Assembly (NCBI GenBank): GCA_030141605.1
Contig: JAQGDQ010000151.1
Span: 372,001 to 436,000, forward strand
Reading direction: 5' to 3'
Origin: Tubiluchus corallicola
Lineage: Eukaryota; Priapulida; Priapulimorpha; Priapulimorphida; Tubiluchidae
DNA: 64,000 bases
In this document: positions 12,835 to 24,417 of the stretch, in pieces
How the letters are laid out: each line of letters begins with the position of its first letter
Numbering within the stretch: position 1 is the first letter of the stretch
Position numbers and translations under genes: made by a program
Notes under the pieces: model-generated
The model's input: the letters and a program-made list of their open reading frames with translations, nothing else
Told to the model about the DNA's origin: nothing
Database searches by the model: none

Positions 12835-13285
12835 CAAATGAACATCAATCATCCAGCTGTAAATAGTGTAAATATTTCTATTAACAGTGTGCGAACTAAT
12901 ACTGCAAAACTAATAGTGATATTTGAAACCCTGTGCTATACTTCATGATCGCAGTGTGGCCACCTATTATGTTTATTTTTTAAATTGTTAAAGTAAACAA
13001 GGAAGAGTGGAGAGGTTTATATGCTATTTATGCTTAAACTCTATCCTTCGACGGATTACGGATTTTTATTTCACCAAAAAACACTAGCACCCAAAACATT
13101 ACAGAAATTACAGAAAAACTCCAAGTTAGCAGAAACAGTGACAGCAATTCTAATCATGTGCGTTATAGTGAGCAAAAGCTCCATATGGTATAACAAAATG
13201 TTAGGCAGCTCAGTGCTCATGAATTCGAATTTTTAAAGCTGTTTATGTTTTGTGAACCAAAAGTATAGGGGTGCTAGTAATACAT

Positions 13286-13288
<3 letters not shown>
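12835..13288. other. non-coding, nothing recognised
   Basis: AT-rich sequence after the ORF1-like gene. The small ORF at 13021-13236 has no homology signal I can see. Confidence 0.35.

Positions 13289-13318
<30 letters not shown>
13289..13318. repeat. (TA)n microsatellite
   Basis: An uninterrupted alternating TA tract of about 30 bp. Confidence 0.95.
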
Positions 13319-13324
<6 letters not shown>

Positions 13325-13400
13325 GTTTATTGACTGATTAAGAGATACTCAAAGATGATGTTTTGGTTCAGTCCATAGTTCACTACAAAAAAGGACTTTT

Positions 13401-13597
13401 GATCGTATAACATGATTATTACTGTTCAAAAATGGCTAAAGAATTATTTACAAATTCTCACTGCGCACTCACGGTCACATAACATGATCATTACTGTCCA
13501 AAAACAGCTTAAGGGTTATTTACAAATTCACGATAAACACTTTTGATCACATAACATGATCATTACTGTCCAAAAATCGCTAAAGAGTTATTTACAA
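13401..13597. repeat. 72-bp minisatellite, about 2.7 copies
   Basis: Three tandem units start at 13401, 13473 and 13545. Each begins G[AG]TC-[AG]-TATAACATGAT or CACATAACATGAT. Each continues ATTACTGT[TC]CAAAAA and ends TTATTTACAA. Units 2 and 3 are closer to each other than to unit 1. Confidence 0.8.
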
Positions 13598-16500
13598 CGG
13601 GTTAATTACATGGGTTTACTATACAATTTCCAAAAACACACTCTTTGTGCTTTATTGGATTTGCTTTTGGTTAGCTTGAAACCTTGGTCCATTGTGGTAG
13701 GTCGCTGAACAGCTCCAGTCCGATTAGAGAAGTGCTCTCTAAAATGATTGAATACCACAGATCAATATTGAAAAAACATGCTTGTGTAACATCTGCAAGA
13801 TGTGTTGAATGATCTTGAGAATGCATTATAAATATGTGTATCTTCTGGGGTGCAAAGCCTATACATTACAAAATGAGTAGCAAAAATGTAGCTTGTAATG
13901 GGTTGATTGAAATAATTTAGTAGTAGTAGCAATTATGGGCATGTTCATAATTTCGTTGAACTCTAAAGGTAAAAGATGTTTTCCTTGCCCAGCTTGTCTT
14001 TGAAACGAGTGACTGTTTGAATTATGTGACTTTAGTTTATTCATAAATAGTTCATTTGTTCAAGTATTGCTTTATTTACTTAATTATTATTACTTTAAAA
14101 TTTACTTCCTGAAGGAATCGCGCTGCAAGTAGGCATACTAAATTTTGCAAAAAAACAACAAAGCTGATACGTGAACAGCATGAATGTATGCTTATCAAAC
14201 CCTACTCAGTTCCCTCAGAAATTCTGCTATGCTAGCTCACTAATATTTCACTATGTATAAAACTAGTCATCTGATCGATTAGCAACAACTTCAAAGTGCT
14301 TATATATTATTCTGAGTTAATCCACAGGATTAAAACTCAAAATGCATAATTTAGATAATCTAATTACAGATAAACGTTGTGGAATTCTGCGAGGATACGA
14401 GCAAATTACAGCAGCTAGGTGCCAAGCGGGTTACTTGGTTTCCAGAGTTTAGCTTCAGCTATAGTCTAAAATAATTATTATGTCATTAAGTTGTAATCAG
14501 GGTTAATTAACTGGCCGAGTTAGAGGTTGTTAGTATTATTGTGTCTAACTGGTTTTCATTACATGGAAATGAGAACCGTAAAATGCAAAAAATAGTATTA
14601 ATAATCTATCGTTTAACGTTTTGGATTGTTTGAAATTAATAATAGTAACTGCAGCTGCAAAAAGTTTGCTCAAGCACTGGGTGGCAGCATTTATACTGCA
14701 GTGTGACTGTGAAACGATCGCGATTTTAATTTGACCTTACTAATTACATGAGGTGTAATTCGCAATTTTATTGCTGAAACTGTCAAACATTTTTCTCAAA
14801 ATAATTTATATTAAAATAAGCTCGTCATCCGAGAACCACTGTTTTTTAAATATCTGATGTTTTTGTTCCTTTTATGCTAGGGTTAAATCCATGACGAGCG
14901 GATATTAACAAAATACGCGCATATGAACCAGCGGTTAGAACTACAATCGATATTTTATTTGTACAACAACTATAGGGAATGCAATGAAGTAAGGTGGCGC
15001 TTTTCAATGCATAAAAATGATAATTGTCGGGTGTTTTGTGAACAAAATTGATGGCGATTGATAATATTGTACAACTGTTAGCCCTTTTAATTATGCATTG
15101 TGGCCAAACATAAGAAGGAACAATTCCGAATTTTAGCATTTGCTTGAGCAGGTAGTCACTTAGCTGAAGTCTCATTAGACTTGTAAACTAAGTTAGTGTT
15201 AGTGAGTTGGCGAAGTTTGAGTTAGTCTAACTCCAAGTATGGTTTGGTATACGTTAGTAGGTGTTAGTGGTTCGTCGAAGCTTGTTTATGAAAGTTTTAA
15301 AGTGAACTACAATGCAACAAAATTTTATGCTAAATTATTTTTTGCTAACTATATAACTGTGTTTTATAAATTTCAACAATACACATTGCATAACATAGAC
15401 CTATTACTAGTGTATAGCATGGAGTACACCACTAGCCGAAGTTGGACACTTCCACAAAGGTATATACTGGAGAAGCAGTGTCGTACATGGGCACTGGCGA
15501 TTTCTGTCGAGAATCAAGAATTATGTCATAAAACATAAAACTAAAAATTTGTTTTAGAAAAAAAGTAACTTTATAATAATGATGGATAGTCCTTGACAAT
15601 TTACAAATGTATTTTTTGCAATAACATTATCATTATTCTTAGCTCCATTAATACCATCATAACATTAAACTAAGTATCTAATGCTCTAACAAGAAGAACT
15701 ATGTAGGGCACCTAGCTCGCTAACCTGTTTACTGTGAAGAAAACAATTATTTGTCCTAGAGGTAGTGAAATGGATCATTTGTCTGTGAAGCGAGAAAAAG
15801 TAAAAAATTATATACCTTAAGCATGTGTTAGAATAGTCTAAAAAGTGGACTTATTTCACTTCAAAAATATTAATATCGAAGCTAAATTTAATATTGGCCT
15901 TTCTACTAGCTCAGAATGAGATTATTTTATCAGATGTATAATAATTACTCAACATGTATTGACGTTTTCAATTATTATTACTAAATAAACAAGAACAACA
16001 GACGCTGCCAGTACGGTTAACGACTCAATTCGTGACCTGTCTCTAGTGTCCTACTGAGGCAGCCCATGTATGCCAATTGTCCTACTTTGGCTAGTGTCCT
16101 ACTCCACTCCCAACACTAGTAATACCAATCCTGTTTCTGGCTTTTTGAGATTAAAACATTATTCCCATTTCTTAAATCAGTAGTGGAGTAAGCATATAAT
16201 TTCTGAATCTATTTTTATGTGTTTAAATCTGGCAGCTTTTGCTTTACATAAAATTGTATTATTTACAACATAGTTTCAGTTAATCTGGTTGTCTAAAAAG
16301 TGTCTAAATGGTAAATCACAAAATGTTTTTCACTTACGTTTGTTAGAAGGATGCCGCCATGTTGGACATTTTTGCTGGCGCATGCTAAATTTGAACCGCT
16401 CAGTTTACTTATGGACTAAACTGTCTGTGGTTAGTATTTCGATATTTTTTACACAAAACTCTACAGAGAGAATGATTTTTGCTTCTTGAAACTCTGTTAC

Positions 16501-17139
16501 ATTTACTTCTCATGATGCAGTCGGATACAACTACTTATCAGCTATGCAGCATGTGTGTACTGACACCATATTTACTACAAACAGCTGAAAAATAAAAACG
16601 GTCATTTGACAGTTTCTTTTTATGATTATGATGTGAATGAGAAATTTTTTGTTAAGTACTGATTAAGCAGAACCTTGCACACCAATTAAAGCTCAGTACA
16701 ACAATCTACATGAAAATTATAGGCAAAGAAATGCTTGCGCCCAACTGGGTTATCCAAATTCTCTCACCATAAACTTAGATTAGAAAAAATGCAATTGCTG
16801 TGCGTGTGAGCATCCCGATTTATGTCAATATGGTAAATCTTTGAAAATGTAGTATTATGTGAGCAGATGTATGGGGAATCAGACTACATATACAAAACTT
16901 TTTAGACGCTGACCAGAAAATGTGACAGCGTACGTAATTTCACTGTAGCTTGCATTTTTCAATGTTCTGATTGAATTTTTCGAAATTTGTGTTGCTGATC
17001 ATTGGATAGTTTCTCTTAAATATGCAAAATAAAACCAGTTAGTAGGACAAGAGACAGTAGACATATTTAACCGAAAAACCAGTTTAGATCCGGATATAGC
17101 CTTATATAGCCTTAAATACATAATGAGGAAAATGAATTG
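13598..17139. other. intergenic, no supported gene
   Basis: About 3.5 kb of AT-rich DNA. ORFs at 14846-15175 (-), 15239-15538 (+) and 16289-16489 (+) have no recognised domain and no convincing splice context. I see no gene here. Confidence 0.4.
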
Positions 17140-17959
17140 CCTTTACATATTATTTCTTGTACAGCTTTCTTGATTGTCTTGAATAAAATTGTACTAAAAT
17201 GGGCTAAAGTTTACATTTTCCCATACAGAAAAATTAGTTCCAGAATCGGATTAGGATTAGGATTATGTTGGGGTTAGGGTTAGGGATAGTGTTAAGGGCT
17301 AGATTTAGGGTTAAGGTTAAGGATAGAGTGAGAGTTAAGGTTAGGGCTAGAGTTAGGGTTAGGTTATTTAAATTGTATGACTAATTGTAAACGCCTTCCC
17401 TAGAATGCTGTTCAGGGCTTTAGGCAGGTGTTGTACTGATCTTTGATTTGTGGGACTTGGTTACCACTTCAAAATGTTTTGTCTTTTTTCTGGATACGAT
17501 AATAGATATTGGAGCAACAGTTTTGTTTATTTACTGTGAGCAGTATGTTGATTAAACTTCTTCCATTTATCACTTGTTGGAGGCATTCTGAGGTGGTTTG
17601 CAAAGTGACATTTAAAAAAAATTTGGTGTTTATCTTTTAATTCTAATCTTGTATTCAATCATTTTAATTAAATGCAAAAACTGGGTGATTGCCCAGTGGT
17701 ATTTTTAGGGTGGTATTTTTAGTAATTTAAATAACCTAACCCTAACTCTAACCCTAACCTTAACTCTCACTCTACCCTTAACCTTAACCCTAACTCTAGC
17801 CCTTAACACTATCCCTAACCCTAACCCCAACATAATCCTAATTCTAATCCGATTCTGGAACTAATTTTTCTGTATGGGAAAATGTAAACTTTAGCCCATT
17901 TTAGTACAATTTTATTCAAGACAATCAAGAAGGCTGTACAAGAAACAATATGTAAAGGT
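17140..17959. mobile_element. 820-bp long-inverted-repeat element with telomere-like arms
   Basis: The left arm (17140-17374, about 235 bp) recurs as its reverse complement at 17724-17959 with few differences. The loop between them is about 350 bp. From the outer end inward each arm has about 120 bp of unique sequence (beginning CCTTTACATATT and running to CCATACAGAAAAATTAG). This is followed by about 110 bp of degenerate TTAGGG/TTAAGG/TTAGAG units. Read on +, the G-rich strand is in the left arm and the CCCTAA strand in the right arm. No ORF for a transposase is present. It could be a foldback/MITE-type transposon or a duplicated interstitial telomeric tract captured as a palindrome. Confidence 0.8.
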
Positions 17960-18944
17960 TGCCTCAGAGGAATGATTCAGGAACATGGGTAATTGAGTAT
18001 GTGAGAATAGTTTGAGCTAGTGGGTCAGTTCCTGCATATTCCCGACCTCATTTCTTTTGTATTGACAATTCTAATCAAATCTTAATTCCTTGTAGACTAT
18101 GGTTAGATTAGGATAGTCTTTGTCACATGACACAGTCATAGTCACAGGATTGTCACAGTCTGTTCCTCCTAGGCTATGTCCTAGACTAGTCCAGAATAGT
18201 CTATGACAAATTCAGAACTTTGAAAAGCGTAAGAGTCAATTTAAATGTTGTATGAGGGTTTTAAAAAATGTAGTCAAATTCTACCATACTGAATTACTTA
18301 TCTTTGTGTTTACATAGTTTTCATTGCCTAGAAATGATGGTAATAAAAAATTCTTTTAGAAACTCCGTTTTTGTGTGGACTTCCGGTCCTTGTTATCACT
18401 TCAAATTAATTCTTTAGTAGTAGTCCAAAAACTTGCTGACAGTATTCTGGCTATGAGATTATATCACTTTCTTTTTATGTTTACCTGGGTGCTACATACA
18501 AAAGATAACACTTGAACTAGACCTGACTGTACAGCATACCCTCTTATTTTAGCTCAGTAATATTTCTGCAAATATATTATGAGGAAAAAAATGAGATTGA
18601 TGAGCTTTTTACAATGATCATCTATCAGTAATTAAATTTAGGCAAGTTTCCTAATACTAGTAAAATGACACGAGTAAAACCTTGAGCAAGAAAGATGACA
18701 AATCAAATCTTGATCATTACTGCCTCATATCCAAAAAATAAACCGTGAAGAAACTAAATTTATAATTTCTGTGCCAAAGTTATACTAATGTGGCTACATA
18801 AAATTTATATGCACAATTAGTGATTGTAAATTGATGAAATTGAGTGGGACATCATTCTCATTTTTGGACTCATCAAAACGAAAGTAGTCATTGGAGCAAA
18901 TCGGTATTCAGTCACTGTAAACTCGGCATATTGAATATAATTAA
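17960..18944. other. LNX upstream region
   Basis: Non-coding sequence with short CACAGTC/GTCACA direct repeats near 18120-18165. It probably includes the LNX promoter and 5'UTR exon. A donor-like AAG/GTATGC at 18942-18950 would pair with the acceptor at 18994-18995 to form a 51-bp 5'UTR intron. Confidence 0.35.
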
Positions 18945-19003
18945 GGTATGCAGCATTATAGTTTGGTCATATTCACTGCAACTTTTTTTTTCTAGAAATC
19001 AAA

Positions 19004-20812
19004 ATGGATCGCGGTGGGATATATTGTAGACGATTAGATCCTGTATTATGTCTCAAGTGTGGCCAGTTCCATGAATGTGATGGGCCACACTTGTATGATT
19101 ATCATGAGCCAGTTACGGAGGACTTAGTTTGTCGACTATGCCGACAGCCACTTGTTAGCCCAGTTAGCACACCTTGTGGTCACACATTTTGTGGACGATG
19201 CATCAAAAACTACCTAAGAGCAAATACCATGTGCCCAATAGATAGGCAATCATTATTTACTGAAGATTTGATTGCCACAAACATTGTCATTAAAGGACTA
19301 TTAGACAAGTTACTAGTAGTCTGTCCCAATGTGGACTATTGTGAAGCAGTATTACCTAGAAGGGAGCTTTCGGAACACCTGCAAACCAAGTGTCGTGGTG
19401 CAGTAGTTCCTTGCATTCGTGCCAAAATGGGTTGTAAGTACCAGGGGCCGCGCGAGGCTCAGCAGCACCACCTATGGGAATGTCGCTACAACAGAAGCTC
19501 TTCCAAGCAAGCCATATATAACTTGCCATTAGATGGTGACGTCATTGCAGTCGAGTTTCCTCGGCCGATCGGAACAAGCTTAGGGATGACTATTGTGGGA
19601 GGTGTAGATACTCCTCTAATGTGCATCATGATACAGGACATTATTCCAAATGGTCTTGCAGCTATGGACGGTCGTTTGCAACCCGGTGATCAAATACTGC
19701 AAGCCGATGGTGAGGACCTTACACAAGCAAAGCACTGGGAAGCAAGACGAGCACTCTTTCACATGACAAGGGTGTGTCGATTCACCATTTTTCGAGAGCT
19801 AATCACGGAGAGTTCAACGCCACCGGAAAATGATGAGATTATTTCAGTCACAATAAAGAAACAATTTGGGAAGCAACTCGGAATAAAGTTGGTTGGAAAG
19901 CGATGCGAGCCAGGTATTTACATCCTGGAGGTTATTGAAGGTGGGTTAGCGTGGCATGACCAGACGCTCAAAGCTGACGATAGAATCTTGGAAATTAACG
20001 GACATGACCTGCGTGCTGGTACACAAGAGGAGGCAGCAGATCTGATTCAGATTAGCCCATTCCGCGTTGAGTTTCTAATTTCTCGTCGCTGCAGGTCGGA
20101 GACACCTGACGTTGTCTGCTCTATGCCACATGATCGAATAGAGAAGTTAGTTGAAAACTTAAGAGGTGGGACAGACGGTAGAGAGAAGGTCATAAGCGTG
20201 GAGAAAATGTTTGACGAGAATTTGGGAATTTCGGTGGCAGGTGGCGTTGGTGCTCAGCGTGGTGACACACCAATCTATGTGTCTAACATACATCCTAATG
20301 GTTGTTTGGGCAGAAGCAGCAACCTCCAGAAAGGTGATGTGTTACTATCAATTAATGGAACTAATTTACTAGGTCTTAGTCACCAAGAGGCAGTTGTTGT
20401 ATTGAAAGCATGTGCCGAGTCAAAAGCTGTAAGCTTAAATGTCATCAACACTACAGAAATGGCTGAAGGCTTTGACAATTTTGTACCGTCGTGGACATAT
20501 TGGTTGGCTTTGCCGAAGAAGTGTCTGCTGCCTCGCACGATAATCATCAAGAAGGGCAATCACAGCAGTCTGGGTTTCAGTATTGTGGGAGGTGCTGACA
20601 GTTACCACGGCAACCAGCCAATTTTTGTTAAATCTGTAGTACAGGCTACTCCGGCAGCATGTGATGGTAGGCTAAAATGCGGCGATCAGATATTATCTGT
20701 AAATGGAAAGAGTTTGTTGAATATTACTCATCGGGAAGCAGTAGAGGTGTTAAAGGAGGTGCGAGGTGCAGCATTACTTATTGTAATATCTTGGCCAGGA
20801 AGCCTTCATTGA
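19004..20812 (+). CDS. LNX: LNX-type E3 ubiquitin ligase: RING, TRAF-like Zn fingers, four PDZ domains
   Basis: A 602-residue protein in a single uninterrupted exon. Domains in order are as follows. An N-terminal Cys pair lies at residues 16-19 (CLKC). The RING is at 43-80 (CRLC, CGHTFCGRC, CPID), with Asp in the last zinc position as in LNX and TRAF proteins. Two TRAF-type zinc-finger units cover 107-160. Four PDZ domains follow at about 178-266, 277-362, 393-482 and 508-597. Their carboxylate loops are SLGMTIVGG, QLGIKLVG, NLGISVAGG and SLGFSIVGG. LNX proteins ubiquitinate Numb and bind many partners through the PDZ array. The ATG is preceded in the spliced frame by TAA if the upstream 51-bp intron is used, which supports this start. 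A strong acceptor (T-tract + CTAG) lies 8 nt upstream. Oddities are the very short zinc-finger-to-PDZ1 linker and the absence of any NPxY motif. Orthology to LNX1/2 rather than PDZRN is favoured by four PDZ domains. Confidence 0.95.
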   Translation: MDRGGIYCRRLDPVLCLKCGQFHECDGPHLYDYHEPVTEDLVCRLCRQPLVSPVSTPCGHTFCGRCIKNYLRANTMCPIDRQSLFTEDLIATNIVIKGLLDKLLVVCPNVDYCEAVLPRRELSEHLQTKCRGAVVPCIRAKMGCKYQGPREAQQHHLWECRYNRSSSKQAIYNLPLDGDVIAVEFPRPIGTSLGMTIVGGVDTPLMCIMIQDIIPNGLAAMDGRLQPGDQILQADGEDLTQAKHWEARRALFHMTRVCRFTIFRELITESSTPPENDEIISVTIKKQFGKQLGIKLVGKRCEPGIYILEVIEGGLAWHDQTLKADDRILEINGHDLRAGTQEEAADLIQISPFRVEFLISRRCRSETPDVVCSMPHDRIEKLVENLRGGTDGREKVISVEKMFDENLGISVAGGVGAQRGDTPIYVSNIHPNGCLGRSSNLQKGDVLLSINGTNLLGLSHQEAVVVLKACAESKAVSLNVINTTEMAEGFDNFVPSWTYWLALPKKCLLPRTIIIKKGNHSSLGFSIVGGADSYHGNQPIFVKSVVQATPAACDGRLKCGDQILSVNGKSLLNITHREAVEVLKEVRGAALLIVISWPGSLH

Positions 20813-21641
20813 ATCGTGCTAGACATTTGTGCTGTGTCTCTAAAAATTTTCTATTAAGCGTGAAATTTACAGGTTGTTGTACCAGCAGTCCTTGATTGGA
20901 ACAGGCTAGGTCAGAAAGTTTGTTTTAAGTCAGCATGTTCATTTGTTTAAAATCACTAATTTTAATTACAACTTTATAAAGACGCATTTAATATTCAGAT
21001 AAAGTTCAGCTTTTCATTTTAAATAAGTCTATAGAATTGTAGAGACGTGTGTGCACAAATGGCTGTGGTTGGCATCTTTGAATAGACGCATTTGTGCCAT
21101 TTGACTGTAATTTAATTAAACTTAATGTAGTAAAACATGTGTTGAGAATTTTTTGTAAGGAAAGTATTAAGTGAGTATGATTTTTTATAGTGAGCAAACT
21201 TACATTGTGAAAAATGTGCTAAAGGCGCATATTTAGGGTTCGTAAGTCTTCTCTAAGTCACTGTGTGATACTAGTGACAACTGAAAGTATTTCTGAACAG
21301 GTGCATGATTACTTCCTTTTTAAAGACTGTTATTTTTTGTATATACATACATATATATTATATAATTATATACGTGACTATTCCTTTGCATATACATTAT
21401 ATATTATGTGTCCTATTATGATTGTGATTGATCAATGCAGTTGAATGCACATTATTGTAAATAATACATTCGATAGCTTTAATAAGTAATAGCATGCCAT
21501 GTCATCGTAGATGTCTAGTCATATAGCCAACATCTTAGCAAAGTAGATATATTTGTTAATTATAATACGAGATGTGAGTTTAAAATTAAAGTTATCGATA
21601 TCAATCAAATTTGTGCATGCCTTTTAGCACCCATTAATAAA
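20813..21641 (+). other. probable LNX 3'UTR
   Basis: AT-rich sequence after the LNX stop. AATAAA at 21636-21641 is a candidate poly(A) signal. Several others follow (for example near 22515 and 22905), so the end is not fixed. Confidence 0.35.
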
Positions 21642-24417
21642 TACCTCTATTAAAGTGTATTTAGTTCATTACTTGATATTATACGTTGTGTTTTATGATT
21701 ATTAAGCTTGTTTTTATCGCTGTTAAGTATGTTTTCTTTTTTTGTCAGTGTACTATAAGATAAAACTGTTGCAATTCAAAAGTCACCTGAAGCTTTGTGA
21801 ATGTGCAGTTTGAATGAATCGTGAATGATTATATAAAATGCTTTATGTTGACATTGGCATTTTCAGATGACAGCCATTTTAGTTTTCAGTACCATTTCAT
21901 AGTTATGTTAGTGTAAAGTCATTACTGTGATAATTCAACTTTCTTATTTGTCCAGCATTTTGCAATTACTCTTAGCTAGGCACCTGTTTAGCACACATAC
22001 TGCGAAAATTAGTCATGAGCTGCAGTTATCCAGTTGAAATCGATACAGGTTATGAATATATACAATTTGTATTTTTAATTGTCTAGTAACTGAAGATTGT
22101 TTTAATTTTGCATTGAAAATTTTGTGTTAGTAAAACTGACCTCTTGTATTTTTTGTGTTTGTTTATTCTTTTTGTCTACAAATAAGACCTCACTGTAATA
22201 ACTCTATTGTCTTTCTAATTAGCTAATAAGCCCAAGGATCCAGAGTCTTTTACTTCAACAATGATTTTGTAGTTAACAAATGCCTGAGGAGTGCTGCAGT
22301 ACTTCTAAGCATAAGAACTTTGTATGACTTTAAATGCTGAGAAAATTGTTTGCAAAATAATAACTACTTTATTAGAAACTAAGAGGTGCGGCGATAATAA
22401 AAACTTCAAAATAATTCGAGTTTATAATTAACTGATGTGATTACATTTTCAATTTCAAGAATGCATAAAATTTTCCTCCTGTTTATTTTTGTTTTTCTTG
22501 TTATTTCACTTGTAATAAAAAGCGAAGCTAATTTTAACAGTCTAGTTTGACAAAACAAAATTTTGACAAGTATTTGTCTTGTCTCGCCTTTGTGTTTTTA
22601 TTTGTTTTTGTTGCATGTCTTATTGCATTATAATTATAGATTCTCATTAAAATTTAGGTTATCATTAGATTGATATGCTGTTATTATTTTAGCATTATAG
22701 TCACTGAACCTGGTTTAAATAAATTCTATTTCGATAATGTAGTGATGACTTGGTGTTCTTGTTAATAAAAAGTAAACAGTCTCCGAGTAGGTATTTTTGT
22801 ACCCGAAGCAGAACAACTGTACATAAGTTTTGCAACTGCTGTAATTTTTAAACTTGTTTGTATAAAAGTTTGACCAAACAGAAAGTACATCTTTATGCAC
22901 TAAATAAATTAAACATTGTTAATTTTTTTGAGCGAAGAGCCATTAAAAACTGCAAAAGCTCTGTTTGTTTTGCTGTGTATTCAAGATTGACGAGTTAAAC
23001 AAAATGAATAATTGTACATCACTATTTTGGGCTAACTACAATTATGCATATAGGAGGCTGGGAGCCCACTTCGGCCATTTAAGTTTTGAAAACTGATATT
23101 ACATAATAGGGGATCCAAAAGTGACTGTATCAGGTTGAATCTCTTTCATCTTTACATACACACGACAATGCTTAATCAATAGTTACAGTACAATATTAAA
23201 CTAAGATTTTATTGTTATGAATAATTAGCTGCCAGCGATACTTTAGGGCCACAATGAACCTATAATAGTTACATATCACATAGGTTACTGCAATTCTAAA
23301 CTTGTTTATCATTATTACAGTACATAATTACTATGAACTGTAGTCCTTCTATATTGGTCTTGTTTGAAATTATCTTGGTTCATAATAACTGGTCTGTCTC
23401 GCTTAAACAGATCAGTACCCTTTATTAAATAATCGTTAGCTGCTACATAATGATTTCTTTGCTAGCTGTCTCGTGAAAGCAATAATTAAAAGTTTACGGG
23501 CAACAGCAATAGATGGCAGCACACCTAAACCTTAGAAGCTGCCCGAGTAAGCAGAAAAGAGAACACGCATTTATCTCAGTTACAGATGAAAAATGACGTG
23601 ATGAAAGTGAAAAGTGGGCTAATTTTGTCAGTTTTTGTGGCACTCTGTGTGGTATGCATTTAGTGGTGGCTACCTGTAATACAGAAATTTTCGTGTATTA
23701 ATAATAAGGCATTATTATATGTAGTCATAGGCTCGTAATCCATGTACTGACCTGGTAAGGCATTAACAGGAGTACATTAAATCTGCTTTTCGTTGGCATC
23801 ATACCTTATTTGCAAATACAACATTGGTTTACAGTGTTAAGCATTTAATTTTGTTTAAAGACATTTTCATACAAGCTTACCGTTAACACATTTGAAATTC
23901 TTAGTTGAGATAACTAACTTTGTAGTTATCTTATGTAAATGAGATTAATTGGTCTAGTCATCGATATCATATTGGTCTATGTTGTTGTAAGTCTGCAAAT
24001 AGCTTTGTTATTGCTCATTATTGTCACTAAAGTAAACGATTGTTACTAGAAAACTCAATGTTTAAATATTAGCATGTTGGGGGGAGGAGGCATGAACAAA
24101 ATAGCTTGCAGAAGAAGGAACATTGCACATATGCTCCTCAGCAGGGTTTTAGGACAACCTATAAATCGGAACACTTCCACTTTAAACTCTATGTAGCTTT
24201 ATTAGGTGCTAGACTAGGACTATCCCACAGGAGCTGTGTTCTACATGAAAGAGCTGGTTCTAGCTTTTGTTGGCTATTGGCCATTGCTTTGTTTTATAAA
24301 CATTGTGTTTAAATTTTCAGACACCTTAATTCATACTTATGACCCACCTGAAGGACATTAAATTTTGTCACATAAAGTTTGATCATCTCGTCTTGGGTGC
24401 AGCGTGTGCAAAGCACT
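21642..24417. other. intergenic between LNX and FAM110
   Basis: No supported gene. The sequence is AT-rich with scattered poly(A)-like hexamers. Any 5'UTR exon and promoter of FAM110 should lie in the last part. A possible acceptor (TGGGTGCAG) sits at about 24394-24402, shortly before the FAM110 ATG. Confidence 0.35.

Noticed and set aside
17260-17870. True telomere or chromosome end
   Set aside because: The TTAGGG-like units are short, degenerate and in inverted orientation, with unique sequence on both sides. This is interstitial.
24106-24312. 68-codon ORF just upstream of FAM110 as an extra N-terminal exon
   Set aside because: It ends in a stop before the FAM110 ATG and lacks a donor in a suitable phase. 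The FAM110 N-terminal block is already accounted for by the exon at 24418.
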